In this document: in pieces, positions 32,880 through 45,051 of the stretch
How positions within the stretch are numbered: the first letter of the stretch is position 1
Layout: each line of letters begins with the position of its first letter
NCBI RefSeq assembly: GCF_033115175.1
Contig: NC_084842.1
Coordinates: 27,983,549 to 28,047,548 of the forward strand
Reading direction: 5' to 3'
DNA length: 64,000 nt
From: Lepus europaeus
Lineage: Eukaryota > Chordata > Mammalia > Lagomorpha > Leporidae
Made by a program: the position numbers and the translations under genes
The notes under the pieces: model-generated
Database searches by the model: none
The model's input: only the letters and a program-made list of their open reading frames with translations
What the model was told of the DNA's origin: nothing

Positions 32880-34200
32880 CGGGGAGGATCTTTAGAGTTG
32901 GTTTCCCAGAACAGGTCGCAAGTGTTTGGAGGAGCTGGCTAGAGGGAGCCTAGAATGCCCTAGAGTGGGCATTAAGGGCAATTCCTGCGAGGGCTTACAA
33001 GACCAGAATGCTGATAACAATGTGGACAGTAAAGCCCATGCTGAAAAGGCTTCAGATGGAAATGAAGACTCCATTGGGAATTAGACTCAAGGCCACCCTT
33101 GTTAGACTGTGGCCGAGAACCTGGTTTATTATGCTCACGTCCTGATACTTTGTGGGAAGCTGGGCCTCACTACAGTAGGATGAGTTTGTTAGAGAAGACT
33201 TAAGGCAGCACGGCTGAGGCTGTGTCGTGATGTCATTGATTGCCACTAGCAAATTTTACAGTGAGACTCAGGAGTGAAAACAAGTAGAGCAGAAAGATTT
33301 GAAAAATTCACAGTCTGGCCAGAGAAGCAAGAAATAAAAAGTCAGTTTGGACAGAATATGGTGGAAAATTTCTAAAGAGACTAGGTAAAAGTGAGCCCCC
33401 GGCTAACAGGCGAGACAACGGAAGAAAGACCCCGCAGGCAATGTGGAGGTTTTTCAGGTTTCCTTTCCCTTGGAGGCTCAAAGGTCTGGAAGGGCAGAAT
33501 TGTTCTGTGCAGCTCCAGGACACTTTCCAAGAGCTCACCCGAGACCATCTTGGGATTGGTTCCCCTGCTTCCTGCCAGAGAAGGGTTCCCTGGGTAGAGC
33601 TGTGGTCCAGGTGGGCCCAGGTGAGGCTTGTGCCAGTGGCAGACCTTGGTGTTGGCACCCACACGATGCTGCTTTTGCAGGTGTGCAAAATGCATGAGTG
33701 CTGGGGGTCATGCCAGCTTCCCTAGAGACTTCAGGCAGCGTTGTCCCACAGGCTTAGAGCTGGGATGATGCATAGTGAAGCTCTCAAAGAGACCCCTGGG
33801 AGACAGAGGCTACAGAAAGCGGAGATATGTACCAAGGAAACTGCAAGTAGTGTGCCAGGCAGCCCTGAGGGAGCCTTGGATGGACAGCGGGCAGCCAGGT
33901 GACCAGCAGAGCTGTGGAGGCATGAAGGCCTCCATCAAGATTTCAGAGAATATCTTGGACAACCTGGGAATCCAAGCAGATACTTTTTGCAGGAGAAAAT
34001 CTTCTGGAGAGAGCTCATACCAGGGCAATGGCCACGCTGAAATGTGGGATTGGAATTGATGCAGAGTCTGCACCAGGTAGCTAGCTAGAGGAGCTGTAGA
34101 AACTCCGCCTAAGAGAACTGAGGCATGGGCCATGACCAGCAAAACCCCAGATGGAGGCTGACCAAGGTCACGGAAGGTCATCCTCCACCTCAGTGTGCTT
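32880..34200 (+). mobile_element. MaLR internal sequence (MLT1/MST/THE1-int-like)
   Basis: The clearest match is 33700-34180: gcctccatcaagatttcaga, gaatatcttggacaacctgg, aaatgtgggattggaattga, tgcagagtctgcaccaggta and gaaactccgcctaagagaac follow the MaLR internal order. Upstream similarity is weaker. Overlapping frames near 33391-33725 have no coding support. No flanking LTR on the + strand is visible. Confidence 0.62.
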
Positions 34201-34667
34201 GAATGCTGTATCTTGTATTTTACATTTAGGTCCACAAATCTACTTTCAGTTGATTTTGTAAAGCCTATAAGGTCTACTCTGGATTCACTTTTTGCCTGCT
34301 TATGTGCAAATGTTTAGCACCATTTTCTGAAAAGACTGTCTTTTTTCCATTATGTTGCCATTGCTCCTTTGCCAAGGATTAGATAGCTACATTTATGTGG
34401 GTCTATTTCTAGACTCTTTGTTCCATTGATCTACTTGTCTATTTGTTTGCAAGTACCACACTATGTTGATGTGTGTAGCTTCACAGTAAGACTTGAGGTT
34501 GGGTAGCATCAGTCCTCAATCTTTGTTCTTTACCTTCAATAGTATGTGGGCTCTTCTTGGTTATTTGTACATATAAACTTAAGAATTCATTTGCAGTCTC
34601 CACTTGGTGGAATTTTTATTTAGACTGTATCAAATCCACAAATCAAGTTGGGAAGAACTTATGTCTT

Positions 34668-35018
34668 ATTTTTTTTTAAATGATTTTATTTACTTATTTG
34701 AGAGGTGGAGTTACAGATAGAGAGAGGGAGAGACAGAAAGAAAGGTCTTCCTTCCATTGGTTCACTCCCCAAATGGCTGCCATGGCCAGAGCTGGGCCAA
34801 TCCGGAGCTAGGCTGATCTGATGCCAGAAGCCAGGAGCTTCTTCTGGGTCTCCTGAGCAGGTGCAGGGGCCTAGGCACTTGGGTCATCTTCAACTGCTTT
34901 TCCAGGCCATAGTAGAGAGCTGGATCGAGAGGAGCAGCCAGGACACGAACCAATGCCTATATGGGATGCCAGTGCCGCAGGTGGCAGCTTAGCCTACTAC
35001 ACCACAGCAGCAGCCTCA
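34668..35018 (-). repeat. CSINE
   Basis: The TSD aagaacttatgtctt/aagaatctgtatctt (34653-34667 and 35019-35033) has diverged. The head ends accacagcagcagcctc. Confidence 0.88.
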
Positions 35019-35837
35019 AAGAATCTGTATCTTGACAATAGTAATTTTTCTATCCGTGTTGGATTTTGCCAAATGCTTTTCTGAATTTATTGATAAGATC
35101 ATAAATTATGTCAATTGATTTCAAATGTTGAGCCAGCCTTGTTCATCTGAAATAAATCTGACTTGGTCATAGTGCATAATTCTTTTCAAATTTGTTAGAT
35201 TTGACTTGCTAACATCCTGTTGAGGATTTTTGCTTTTACGTTCATGAGAGATATTCATCCGTAGTTTCGTTTCTTTGCTTTGTCTGGTTTGGTATTGGAG
35301 TGAGGCCCATAGCATAAGTTAGGAAATAGTTCCTCTTCTGAAAGAGGCTGCGGAGAACTGTTCATTGCTTTCTTAAATGTCTGGTGGGGTTCACTAGTGA
35401 GCCCCTGTGCCTGCTGCTTTCTAATTAGGAGAGTTTTAATTACTGACTCAGTTTCTGTTGTCCATGTAGGCCTGGTCAGATCATCAATTTCTCCTCCCGT
35501 GTGTTTTGCCACATTGTGTTTCAAGGAAATGGTCAACTTCATACCAGTTATGTGGACAGATTTGTTCACAGTATTTCCTTACTATTCTTTTAGTTTTCAT
35601 GGCACAGTGATGTTTCCTCTTTCATTTTTTATATTAATAATTTTTTCTTAGCCTGACTAGAGGTTTACCAGTTTTATTGATCTTTTCAGAGAAGGAAATT
35701 TGGTTTCATTGATTTTCTATACTATTTTCCTGTTTCACTTTCATTGATTTCTGCTCTAATTTTTACAATCATTTTTTTTGCTCTTCTTTGTCAGTTTCTT
35801 AGCCTGAAAACTTAGATTTTGAGTTTAAATCTTTCTT

Positions 35838-36175
35838 GGGGCTGGCGCTGTGGCACAGCAGGTAAAGCCAATGCCTGCAGTGCTGGCATCCCATGTGGGT
35901 GCCATTTCAAGTCCCGGTTGTTCCGCTTCTGATCCAGTTCTCTGCTATGGCCTGGGAAAGCAGTAGAGGATGGCCCAAGTTCTTGGGTCCCTGCACCTTC
36001 ATGGGAGATCTGGAAGAAACTCCTGGCTCCTGGTTTCGGATCAGCGCAGCTCCGGCTGTTGTGGCCATCTGGGGAGTGAACCAGCAGATGGAAGACCTCT
36101 CTCTGTCTCTCTCTCTCTCTGCTTCTGCCTCTCTCTAACTCTGCCTTTCAAATAAATAAATAAACCTTTTTAAAA
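35838..36175 (+). repeat. CSINE, main type
   Basis: Head ggggctggcgctgtggcaca. Flanking cttt(t)cttR words on both sides. Tail caaataaataaataaacc. Confidence 0.93.
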
Positions 36176-36204
36176 AAACTTTTCTTACTTTCTAATAAAG
36201 TCCT

Positions 36205-36425
36205 GCATCCCCTGGGGATACCTAATCCACACATGCTTTGAGTTCCTTACATGAAATGGTGTAGTGTGTTTGCATATCGCCTGCACATATCTTTCCATAT
36301 AATTTCCGTCATCTCCAGATTTCTTCTAATATCTAATGCAATGTAAATCTAATACAATGCTTCATTGTTTGCAGGAAACTACAAGAGAAAATCTTGTACA
36401 TGTTCAGTACAGCTACAATACGCAT
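36205..36425. mobile_element. Tigger3/MER8-like fragment
   Basis: ggggatacctaatccacaca, gtgtttgcatatcgcctgca, taatatctaatgcaatgtaa and gtacatgttcagtacagcta match a Tigger3/MER8 body, inserted in L1. Confidence 0.65.
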
Positions 36426-36691
36426 TCAGTGCTATAAACATCTCTCAAAGCACTGCTTTGGCTGTATCTTACAAATTTTAATAAGTTGTGTTTTTGTTTT
36501 TACTTAGTTGAAAATATTTTTAAAATTTCTCATGATTTCTTCTTTAATGAGTTACTTAGAAGTATCTTGAGTGATTTTTTGAGTATTTCAGAAATTTCCA
36601 ACTATGTTTCTGTTATTTCTAGTTTAATTGTATTGTGATATGACAGTAGACAGTGTATAACTTTTTTTAATGTATTGAGAGATCTAGGTCT

Positions 36692-37029
36692 TTTTTTTAG
36701 ATTTATTTATTTATTTGAAAGGTAGAGTTAGAGGCAGAGGCAGAGGCAGAAAAAGAGAGAGAGGCCTTCCATCTGCTGGTTCACTCCCCAAATGGCCTCA
36801 ACGGCCGGAGCTGGGCTGATCCAAAGCAAAGAGCCAGGAGCTAGGAACTTTGTCAGGGTCTCCCACATGGTTGCAGGGGCCCAAGTGCTTGGGCCATTTC
36901 CCACTGCTTTTCTAGGCCACAGTAGAGAGCTGGATTGGAAGTGGAGCAGTTGAGACTGCAACCAGTGCCCATATGGGATGCTGGTACTGCAAGCAGCAGC
37001 TTTACCTGCTACATCACAGCACCTGACCC
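36692..37029 (-). repeat. CSINE
   Basis: Tail tagatttatttatttatttg, a (GAGGCA)n patch, and head end catcacagcacctgacccc. Confidence 0.9.
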
Positions 37030-37039
37030 CTAACTTCTT

Positions 37040-37337
37040 TTTAAGTGCATTTATTTATTTGAGAGGAAGACAGAGACTGAGACAGATTGAGGTTTCATCT
37101 TCTGGTTCACTTTCCAAATGCCCACAGTGGCAGGTACTGGCCAGGGCCGAAGCCAGGAGCCAGGAGCATAATCAAGGGCTCCCACATAGGTGGCAAGGAC
37201 CCCATTCCTTGAGCTTCTAAGAGTCTGCTTCTAGAGTCTGTGTTAACAGGAACTGGAGTCAGGAGCCAGAGCCAGGAATTGAACTCAAGTTCTCCAATAT
37301 GGAATATGTGTATCTTGATAAGGTAAATGTTACACCA
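37040..37337 (-). repeat. Old CSINE
   Basis: The older subtype (tactggccagggccgaagcc; atatggaatatgtgtatctt), abutting the previous SINE. Confidence 0.8.
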
Positions 37338-37371
37338 ATGTATAACTTCTATTCTTTTAAAATTGTTATGG

Positions 37372-37691
37372 CTGGGGCTGGCGCTGTGGCTTAGCAAGTT
37401 TAAAACTCCAACCTGCAGTGACAACATCCTATATGGGCACTGGTTTTAGTCCTGGCTGCTCCACTTCCGATCCAGCTCCCTGCTAATGAGCCTGGGAAAG
37501 CAGCAGGGGGTGGGCCCCTGCACCCACATGGGAGACCTGCAAGAAGCTCCTGGTTTCTGGCGTTGGATAGCTCAGCTCTGGCCTTTGTGGCCGTTTGGGA
37601 AGTGAACCAGTGGATGGAAGACCTTTCTCTCTCTCTGTCTTTACCTATCTCTGTAACTCTGTCTTTCAAATAAATAAAATAAATCTTAAAA
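37372..37691 (+). repeat. CSINE
   Basis: Perfect 13 bp TSD aaaattgttatgg (37359-37371 and 37692-37704). Confidence 0.93.
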
Positions 37692-38330
37692 AAAATTGTT
37701 ATGGTGCATTTTATGGCCTGGAATGTGGTCTATCTTGGTGAATGTTCCATATTAGTTTAAGAAGAATGTATAATTTGCTGATGTTGGATGAAATAATTTA
37801 TATCAATTATAGCCAGTTGATTGATGGGATTGTTGAATCCGACTATGTCTTTACTTCTTTTGCCTACTGAATCTGTCCATTTGTAACAGAGGGGTATTGA
37901 CGTCTCCAACTATAATAGAGGTTTCATCAATTTCTCCTGACAATTTTGTCCATTATTGGACCATTGAGCTGTCCTCATGGGGTCTTCAGCAATTCACCAA
38001 TTGTAGTTCAAGTTTTCCTATCCCTGCACTGTTTCTTGGGGAGGTTTCTTCTCTAAGTTATGACTCTGGGTATCCACCTCTCTGTCTCTGTAATTTGGGG
38101 ACATAAGTTTTTGGATTTAAGTAGAGTTGCTGATTTCTTAGTGTGCTCAGTTTTTTTATGTTACGTTGGGACAGCGTATCCAAGCTTCCTGCAAGCCCAA
38201 GTGGGTGCCATTTGTCTGACTGCTGTTTTTTACCTAATGCTTATTACTTATTTTGTGGCTTTAAAACTACTTAGAATTGTTTTAGTATTTTTTGTTTGAA
38301 CATAAGGTACATATGATGTATACATAAGAA

Positions 38331-39270
38331 ACAGAAGATTCAGATGAACATTCACAAATTTGGGTACAGCCTTTGATCCACACCTTGTTTTGTTCCTATC
38401 TGGTTTTAAGTTATTCAACTATATATGTCCTACATTGGATGTTGTTAGGATCCTACCCCTCATGTCTGAGAAGATAATATTATATCTCCCACAACATTTG
38501 TGAGATTCTCACACTGATTCAAGTCCAATAACTGACTTCTTTATTCCCCCACAGCTGAAAATTTCCACCCATTCTTTGACATGTTTTTCATTTCTAACAT
38601 TTAAGATTCTTCTTTTATGTTATGTTGCAACTGTAGCTTTCTGTTTCTCTCTGCCACCAGCCTGCTCGACATTAGATCCCTGCAAGAGCGCCCTGATTGG
38701 TCTTAGCTTCAATCCCTACTCTTTCCCATTTAACTTCTCCATTGCTCTTACATGGTTTTCCCTAGAATTCCCCTTCAATGATGTCATTATCTTGGCCAGG
38801 ATTGTGGCGCCCTCTCATTTCTAGAAGAAATCTTAAAATGTGTTTGACTGTATACATATTTTTTTTTTTAAAGTTCATGAATTGCTTTCTGCCACTTCAG
38901 GCTTTATTCAGAAGGTTTCGATTTTACGTGAAATTCACTGTCCGCGGAATTTTCAGTCACATAATGGAAGTCTTACTATTCAAAAGGCACTATACTCTAA
39001 AACATCAGGAGAGCAGGAGCCTGAGGAAGAAATCTCTTCACAAGAGGCCAGGTTCCAACGGGAATATGCCACCGTCACATGCTATGCTCACATGTTGCAC
39101 AGACGGGCTGTCACTGCGGAGCTATTCCATACACTCGGTCTTTTTAATTCTCCATACTTGGTTCAATAACGCAGTCTTCAGTTTAACCGGGAAAGAAGTC
39201 TATAGTTCTTCCTCTTCACACTCGTCTGTCCACTTTCGCAGATCTTGTGCACTGTGTATACATATTAATA
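38331..39270. other. Unassigned DNA
   Basis: About 0.9 kb after the L1 with no recognised family. A 174-codon + frame (38778-39302) overlaps a 109-codon frame in another register and runs into the next SINE. It has no recognisable domain and I do not call it a gene. Confidence 0.4.
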
Positions 39271-39283
39271 AAAGTATTTTAAA

Positions 39284-39610
39284 GGCCGGCGCCATGGCTT
39301 AACAGGCTAATCCTCCACCTTGTGGCGCCGGCACACCGGGTTCTAGTCCCGGTTGGGACGCCAGATTCTATCCCGGTTGCCCCTCTTCCAGGCCAGCTCT
39401 CTGCTATGGCCCGGGAAGGCAATGGAGGATGGCCCAAGTGCTTGGGCCCTGCACCCCATGGGAGACCAGAAGAAGCACCTGGCTCCTGGCTTCAGCGAGA
39501 TGCACCATCCGCAGCGGCCATTGGAGGGTGAACCAACGGCAAAAAGGCAAAAAGGAAGACCTTCCTCTCTGTCTCTCTCTCTCACTATCCACTCTGCCTG
39601 TCAAAAAAAA
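39284..39610 (+). repeat. Young-subtype CSINE
   Basis: Head ggccggcgccatggcttaac and tail ctgcctgtc plus about 13 A. It contains a short gcaaaaag duplication at about 39538-39553. Confidence 0.93.
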
Positions 39611-39614
39611 AAAA

Positions 39615-39941
39615 AGTTTTATTTGTTTGAAATGCAGAGTCACAGAGAGAGAGAGAGAGAGAGGGAGAGACAGAGAGAGAGGTCTTCCACTTACTGGTTC
39701 ACTCCCCAAATGGTTTCAAAGGCCAGGGCTGGGCCAGGCCAAAACCAGAAGCCAGAAGCTTCTTCTGGGTCTCTGATGTGGGAGCAGGGTCCCAAATACT
39801 TGGACCATCCTCTGCTGCTTTCCCAGGTGCATTAGCAGAGAGCTGGAGCAGAAGTGGAGCAGCCAGATCTTGAACCCGTGACCATATAGGATGCTGGCAT
39901 CACAAGCAGTGGCTTTACCTGCTACACAAAATGTCAGCCCC
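39615..39941 (-). repeat. CSINE, main type
   Basis: Tail gttttatttgtttgaaatgc, (GA)n, and head end caaaatgtcagcccc. It directly abuts the previous SINE tail. Confidence 0.9.
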
Positions 39942-40238
39942 CAGCTAAGCTTAACTTTATTTTTTTGAAGATACAAGTAATTATAAATGGGAGTTCTGAT
40001 AATATGGGATATAAAATGTATGGTGCTGAGCCATTACTGCACACTACCTGATAACTGTGTCTTCTGGCTTTCAAATTCTGGATACGCCTTTTGGGCTTTT
40101 TCCAAAATTTATGAAACACAGGAAAATGTTATAGCCTGTAATCTCTGTAGGATTTTGTTTCCTAAAAGGGAATTCCAGAGGAGTGAAATGAAGATTCTCT
40201 GTGCACCATGCTTGATAATGAAAAGAAATGGAGGATTT
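39942..40238. other. Unassigned DNA
   Basis: Nothing recognised. Confidence 0.4.
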
Positions 40239-40251
40239 AAGAAAGTCTTTG

Positions 40252-40585
40252 GGACTGGCACTGTGGTATAAGGGGTAAAATCTCTACCCGTGGCACAGGC
40301 ATCCCATATGGGTGCTGGTTCAATTCCCAGCTGCTGTAGTTCCAATCCAGCTCCTTGCCGATGTGCCTGGGACAGCAGCAGAGGATGGCCCAAGTCCTTG
40401 GGCCCCTGCACCTACATGGGAGACCCAGAAGATGTTCCTGGTTCCTGGCTTTGGTCTGGTCCAGCTCCAGCCGTTGTGGGCATCTGGGGCGTGTACCAGC
40501 AGATGGATGATTTCTCTCTCTGTCTCTCCTTCTCTCTTTCTGTAACTCTGCCTTTCAAATAAAAAATAAATAAATCTTTAGAGAA
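40252..40585 (+). repeat. CSINE
   Basis: The TSD word aaagtctttg occurs on both sides (ending 40251 and about 40599). Confidence 0.92.
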
Positions 40586-40694
40586 AAGAAAAGTCTTTGT
40601 ATTATTTCCAAATAATTTCATTTTTCTGTTGCTAAAACATAGATAAGAAAAATGTTAAAAGTAGTCTGATCTTCATGTTTTTGTACTTTTTTAG

Positions 40695-40798
40695 CTTCAG
40701 AACCAAGAATTGTTGAAAACAGGAGAAGGAGTTACTGTCAAAGATTGGAGAGTACAACAAAGTTGTACGGTGAATTTCAGGAATATAAATGTTAGCAG
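40695..40798 (+). other. Candidate orphan exon (weak)
   Basis: Preceded by a pyrimidine-rich acceptor-like stretch (catgtttttgtacttttttag) and followed by a gtacat donor-like site. The 104 bp between them is open in one frame (starts LQNQELLKTGEGVTVKDWRV). It lies in sequence without recognised repeats. The open length is within chance expectation and I recognise no protein. Confidence 0.15.
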
Positions 40799-41184
40799 GT
40801 ACATGAATATTTCCCTGACTGTTGGCTCTTGGATACAAGGCTAAATTTCTGCCTTGAGGAAGATTCTGATGATCTATAAAGTGTCAACTGATGTTGTCAC
40901 AAATCAGTGATTCATATGAATCTCATAAAGATGATAGAACCTGCAGGACTTGTTATATAAATGATGAAAGTGTATTTCCTCTTTAAATCTCCAGCTCCCT
41001 ACATTTCAGCTGAATGCAAATTAGAAAGCTTAAGTGATACCTATAGTGTTGAAAAATAGGTTTCTTGCAAGGTGAAAATATGCTGGGAACCTAGAGAAAC
41101 AGAGTATTTTTACTGAAGGTTCTGTCATAAAGCCACTGGGGAATTCACAACCAATGTAGCAACGTTCTGTAGATCATTTTATTT

Positions 41185-41526
41185 TTTTTAATTTTTAAAA
41201 ATTATTTTTATTTAAATTGACAATTAAAAGTATATATTTATGGTATATAACAAGTTTTGATATATGTATATATACTGGAATGACTAAATCAAGCTATTGA
41301 ACATATTACTTTGCAAACAGTTTTTCTGTGGTGAGAACATTTAAAACTTATTCTCTTGCAATTTTCAAGTGTTATTAATCCTAGTCACCATGATGTACAA
41401 TAGATCTCTTGAACTTATCCCTCCTAACTGAAACTTCACATCCTTTGACCAACATCTCTACAATGGCTCACCCTCAGCTTCTGGTAGCCACCTTTGTAGA
41501 CCATTCTGCAATTTCATTTTCACTTT
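41185..41526 (-). mobile_element. L1MA/MB-like 3' UTR fragment
   Basis: tatatatttatggtatataa, ctggaatgactaaatcaagc, gtcaccatgatgtacaatag and ccaacatctctacaatggct match reverse-orientation old L1 3' sequence. Confidence 0.72.
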
Positions 41527-41849
41527 TTTTTTGTTATTTGACAGATAGACAATGAGAGAGAGACAGAGAGAAAGGTCTTCCTTTTTGCCGTTGGTTCACC
41601 CTCCAATGGCCGCTGCGGCCGGCACATCGCGCTGATCCGAAGCCAGGAGCCAGGTGCTTCTCCTGGTCTCCCATGGGGTGCAGGGCCCAAGCACTTGGGC
41701 CATCCTCCACTGTCTTCCCAGGCCATAGCAGAGAGCTGGCCTGGAAGAGGGGCAACCGGGATAGAATCCGGCGCCCCAACTGGGACTAGAACCCAGTGTG
41801 CCGGCGCCGCAAGGCGGAGGATTAGCCTGTTGAGCCACGGCGCCGGCCC
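41527..41849 (-). repeat. Young-subtype CSINE, perfect TSD
   Basis: tcattttcacttt is at 41514-41526 and 41850-41862. The tail is a short T run plus gttatttgacagatagac. Intact head. Confidence 0.96.
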
Positions 41850-42083
41850 TCATTTTCACTTTCAATGGGAACTAACCTCTGGCCAATTGGTGCTTAGGAA
41901 AATGAATATTTAATTGTGGGTGTTACCATTAATGTTAAACTTTAATATAATAATTATAGCTGAATGATCCAATAGATTGAAAGTTGTCTTCAATATAAAT
42001 TTTAATATATAGTTCTCTTTAATAAATGTCTGGCACATGTTATATGCCATGCCTAGTGGTTATAGAGATAAAGACAGAGTCCT

Positions 42084-42249
42084 AAATTTAATTGAAAATA
42101 GATGTTAGTGAAAAATAAGAATGGGAGTAGGAGAGGGAGGAGGATAAAGGGTGGGAGGAATCACTATGTTCCTAAAGTTGTATAATAAATAAATAAATAC
42201 AAACAAATGTAACACTATCACCACCACCCCCCCCCCCAAAAAAAAAAAA
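42084..42249 (+). mobile_element. 5'-truncated lagomorph L1 3' end
   Basis: ggaggaataactatgttcct-type sequence (here gggaggaatcactatgttcc) followed by an A-rich tail with an 11-nt C run and about 14 A. A perfect TSD aaagacagagtcct (42070-42083 and 42250-42263) proves target-primed insertion into an older repeat. Confidence 0.8.
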
Positions 42250-42856
42250 AAGACAGAGTCCTGACACATAGGAATTTCACAATCCAGTGACAAACACAGA
42301 CAGAAAGACAAGTTGTTATCATTCTATTCTGTTAATTGATGGACACATAAGCAGAAAAGGATGTCAGCACATAGCGAGACACCTACCCAGGTTGACACAG
42401 TAAGAGCAGTCTTCCCAGATGAGAGGATTGGTGAACTACGCTTTCAGGTATAGTAGGCATCAGCTAGTCAGGCAAGTGGAAGGAAGGCAATCCAGAGAAT
42501 GAAAGCAGTATATGAAAAAGCAAAGAGATTTGGAGATTAAATGTGGTCCATTATGGTGGCACCATGGATGAGAATGGGCAAAGGACAAACATGTAAGGGC
42601 TTTGTAGATCACTGTAAGAGACCTGGATTTTCCCTTGACAGTAAAGGGGGGAGGGTTACTAAAGGAATTGGAGCAGTGAATAGACATAATATTAATTTCA
42701 CATTAAGAAAATAATTCTGACAGTAAGTTAAAGAGTAGATTCACAAATAGTATACAAAAGAGGGAGACAGTTTTGGAATGTTACTAGAAATATTGAGTCA
42801 TCATCCAAGTCATTTTCTGTAAAGATGGAGAAAGAAGATTTAAAAGATATTTAAGG

Positions 42857-43158
42857 ATGGGCATTTGACGTAACGGTTAAAGCACCACTTGGGAAGCCCA
42901 CAGCCATACCACAGTGCCCAGATGTGAGTCCTGGCTCTGCTCCTGGTTCCAGCTTCCTGCTAATGTGCTCCCTGACACATAGCACATGGTAGTAGATCAA
43001 GTAGTTGGGTTCCTGCCACCCGTCTGAAAGACCTGGATAAAGTTCCTGGACCCCGTCTTTGGCCTGACCCTGCCCTGCCATTGTGGGAGTTTGGAGAGTG
43101 AACCAAGGGTGACAGTTCTTACTGTCTGTCTCTCTCTGCTTTTCAAATGAATAAGAAT
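42857..43158 (+). repeat. Old CSINE
   Basis: The older subtype (gatgggcatttgacgtaacg; gcttcctgctaatgtgctcc). Tail caaatgaataagaataatac. Confidence 0.8.
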
Positions 43159-43365
43159 AATACAGGAATATAGATATGTAAAAGAATCAATAGGACTCAT
43201 TACTGAGCAATTGATTTTAGGGTAAGGAAGAGTAAGAAGAACCAGATAATTTCAAAGTTTCATTTTGGGAAAAGGATGCTGCATGCTGACCAAGGGACTG
43301 CAGAAGCAGGAACATTTAGGGGAAATGTGCTTGACGCTTCACTGGGTGAAATAAGGGAGCTTTGC

Positions 43366-43436
43366 AAAGTTTATGGAAGATGTGCGTTTTCTTCTAATTC
43401 CATTTTCCTATGAATTCTTTGAAGCTCCCTCATATG
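43366..43436. mobile_element. Mariner-like MITE, copy 5, centre deleted
   Basis: aaagtttatggaagatgtgc joins directly to ttctaattccattttcctat and gaattctttgaagctccctc: both arms without the middle. Confidence 0.6.
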
Positions 43437-43849
43437 AGCAGAGATGTCCAACAGGAAATATGCTTGATAGTGAAGTTCTGAGGCACAATCTTGGCCCAAA
43501 GTAGATATTTGGAAGTCATTACTGGTACCTGAAGCAATGGGTGAGATTGAGTGAGTGAGTGAGCAAGCAAGCGAGAGAGGCGGAGAAGAGTGAAGAGTGG
43601 AGGTAGAACAAGGTAAAGAATTCAGGGAAAGATAACATTTGAGTAGTGATGGGAAGAAAAGGGATCATCAAAAGAGAATAAAGTCAAGCAGACAGAGTCC
43701 AGAAGAAACCTAAGAGAGTGTGTATCACGGCAGCCAGTGAAGGAAGTCTCAAAAAGCAAAAATAAATCCATAGTGAGTAGGAAGACTAAGGAAGTCTGAG
43801 CCTTCATCACCCCCACTGCCATTTTCAGTCAATTTAATATTTATTTGTA

Positions 43850-43894
43850 TTATATATATATATATATATGTGATATATATATATGGTATATGTA
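43850..43894. repeat. (TA)n microsatellite
   Basis: Two TA runs separated by tgtga, likely length-polymorphic. Confidence 0.9.
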
Positions 43895-43919
43895 TATGCA
43901 GTTAAATACTATATAAATG

Positions 43920-44400
43920 TATATAAGCCTAAGTAACTATACAAAATCTACATTGACATTTAATAGATATTATTGCCAGCAATTATGTCCATATAAAGGG
44001 ACATCTTTCCTGCTATGGTCTGGTGGTACTGCCAGAGGCATTCTTTACAGCTGTGCTTGAAGCAAAGCCTGGACGCATATAAAACACTATTTTTGTTGTT
44101 CCCCAAGTATAAAAATTAAATTTTATGTTATGGATGTGAACTCTAATATATGGCTAGATATATGACTGAATCCTTTTGAGAGATACATTATAATGCTATA
44201 ATATTACTACTTTGAAGTCACAAGTCTAGCTGTTCAGGGTTTTGTATTTGTCATGATGTCAAAAATTACCCTGAGGTGCCCAGAGAGTATTTTATTGGAA
44301 ACATATTCTTAGTTCTCAACACTGTCACCTAAACATTGAACCTAAATAATTCAAAGAGAATTCATTTTAAAAGGCTTATTCCATAAATTAAAACCTTAAC
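43920..44400. other. Unassigned AT-rich DNA
   Basis: Nothing recognised. Confidence 0.4.
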
Positions 44401-44409
44401 ATTTCATTG

Positions 44410-44462
44410 GTATGTGGGTGTCCCAAGTGATACCTTAACCTCTACACTAAACTTCTGTCCCC
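44410..44462 (-). repeat. Old CSINE head fragment
   Basis: tatgtgggtgtcccaagtga, taccttaacctctacac and taaacttctgtccccc resemble the head end of the old subtype only. Confidence 0.5.
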
Positions 44463-44764
44463 CGTGCTGTGTTTGAATGTTTAAGCGTGTGTGATAAGTA
44501 TAGAAATGACTATTTTGAAACTGTTAAAAGCAATTTGGCAAAGAGTAATTATCTATTGAGCCTCATAATAAAAACTTGGACTTTGTATTTCATATATATT
44601 TTATTTTTCTAGAAGTTAAATGTTATTAGATTGACAAAAATAAGGAATTTATCATGTTCTGATTGTGGGGAGCACTCTAGTCCTTATCCACAGGTTATTT
44701 GAGAGCCACTTCTCTAGACCAGTGTCTGCAGTGAATTCATGGCAGGAACATTTCCAGAAGAACA

Positions 44765-45014
44765 CCTGCATCCTATATGGTAGTAGCTGGGTTCGAGTCC
44801 TGGCTCTGCTGCTGATTCCAGCTTCCTGCTAATGTGTATCCCAGGAGGCAGCAGTGATGGCTCAAGTTTCTGGGTCCCTGCCACCCACATGGAAGACCCA
44901 GATCAAGTCCCTGGGTTCCATCTTTGACCTGGCCCTAACCTGGCCAGTGCAGGCATTTGGGGAGTGAAACAGCAGAGGAGAGATCTTGCTCTGTTTTCTC
45001 TTGATCTTTCAAAT
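44765..45014 (+). repeat. Old CSINE, head missing
   Basis: Starts within the body (catcctatatggtagtagct) and ends at ctttcaaataatagatag, where the tail has become a GATA microsatellite. Confidence 0.8.
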
Positions 45015-45015
45015 A

Positions 45016-45051
<36 letters not shown>
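45014..45051. repeat. (TAGA)n microsatellite in a SINE tail
   Basis: About nine perfect tetranucleotide units. Confidence 0.95.

Larger units (their letters stand above)
34210..38330 (-). mobile_element. L1M ORF2, long fragment
   Basis: Reverse-L1 order throughout: ttccattgatctacttgtct, gttgaggatttttgctttta, ttgatttctgctctaatttt, cactgctttggctgtatctt, ggcctggaatgtggtctatc and cgtctccaactataatagag. Interrupted by five SINEs and a Tigger fragment. Frames are destroyed. Confidence 0.83.
42010..43835 (+). repeat. Long ancient mammalian repeat (class unsure)
   Basis: Ordered blocks recur widely in mammals: tgtctggcacatgttatatg, gagataaagacagagtcctg, gggctttgtagatcactgta, gtagatatttggaagtcatt and accaaggaagtct-type ends. 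It is interrupted by an L1 tail, a SINE and a MITE. I do not assign the class. No coding frame survives. Confidence 0.5.

Noticed and set aside
38778..39302. 174-codon + frame
   Set aside because: A second overlapping frame of 109 codons exists, it runs into a SINE head, and it has no recognisable motif.
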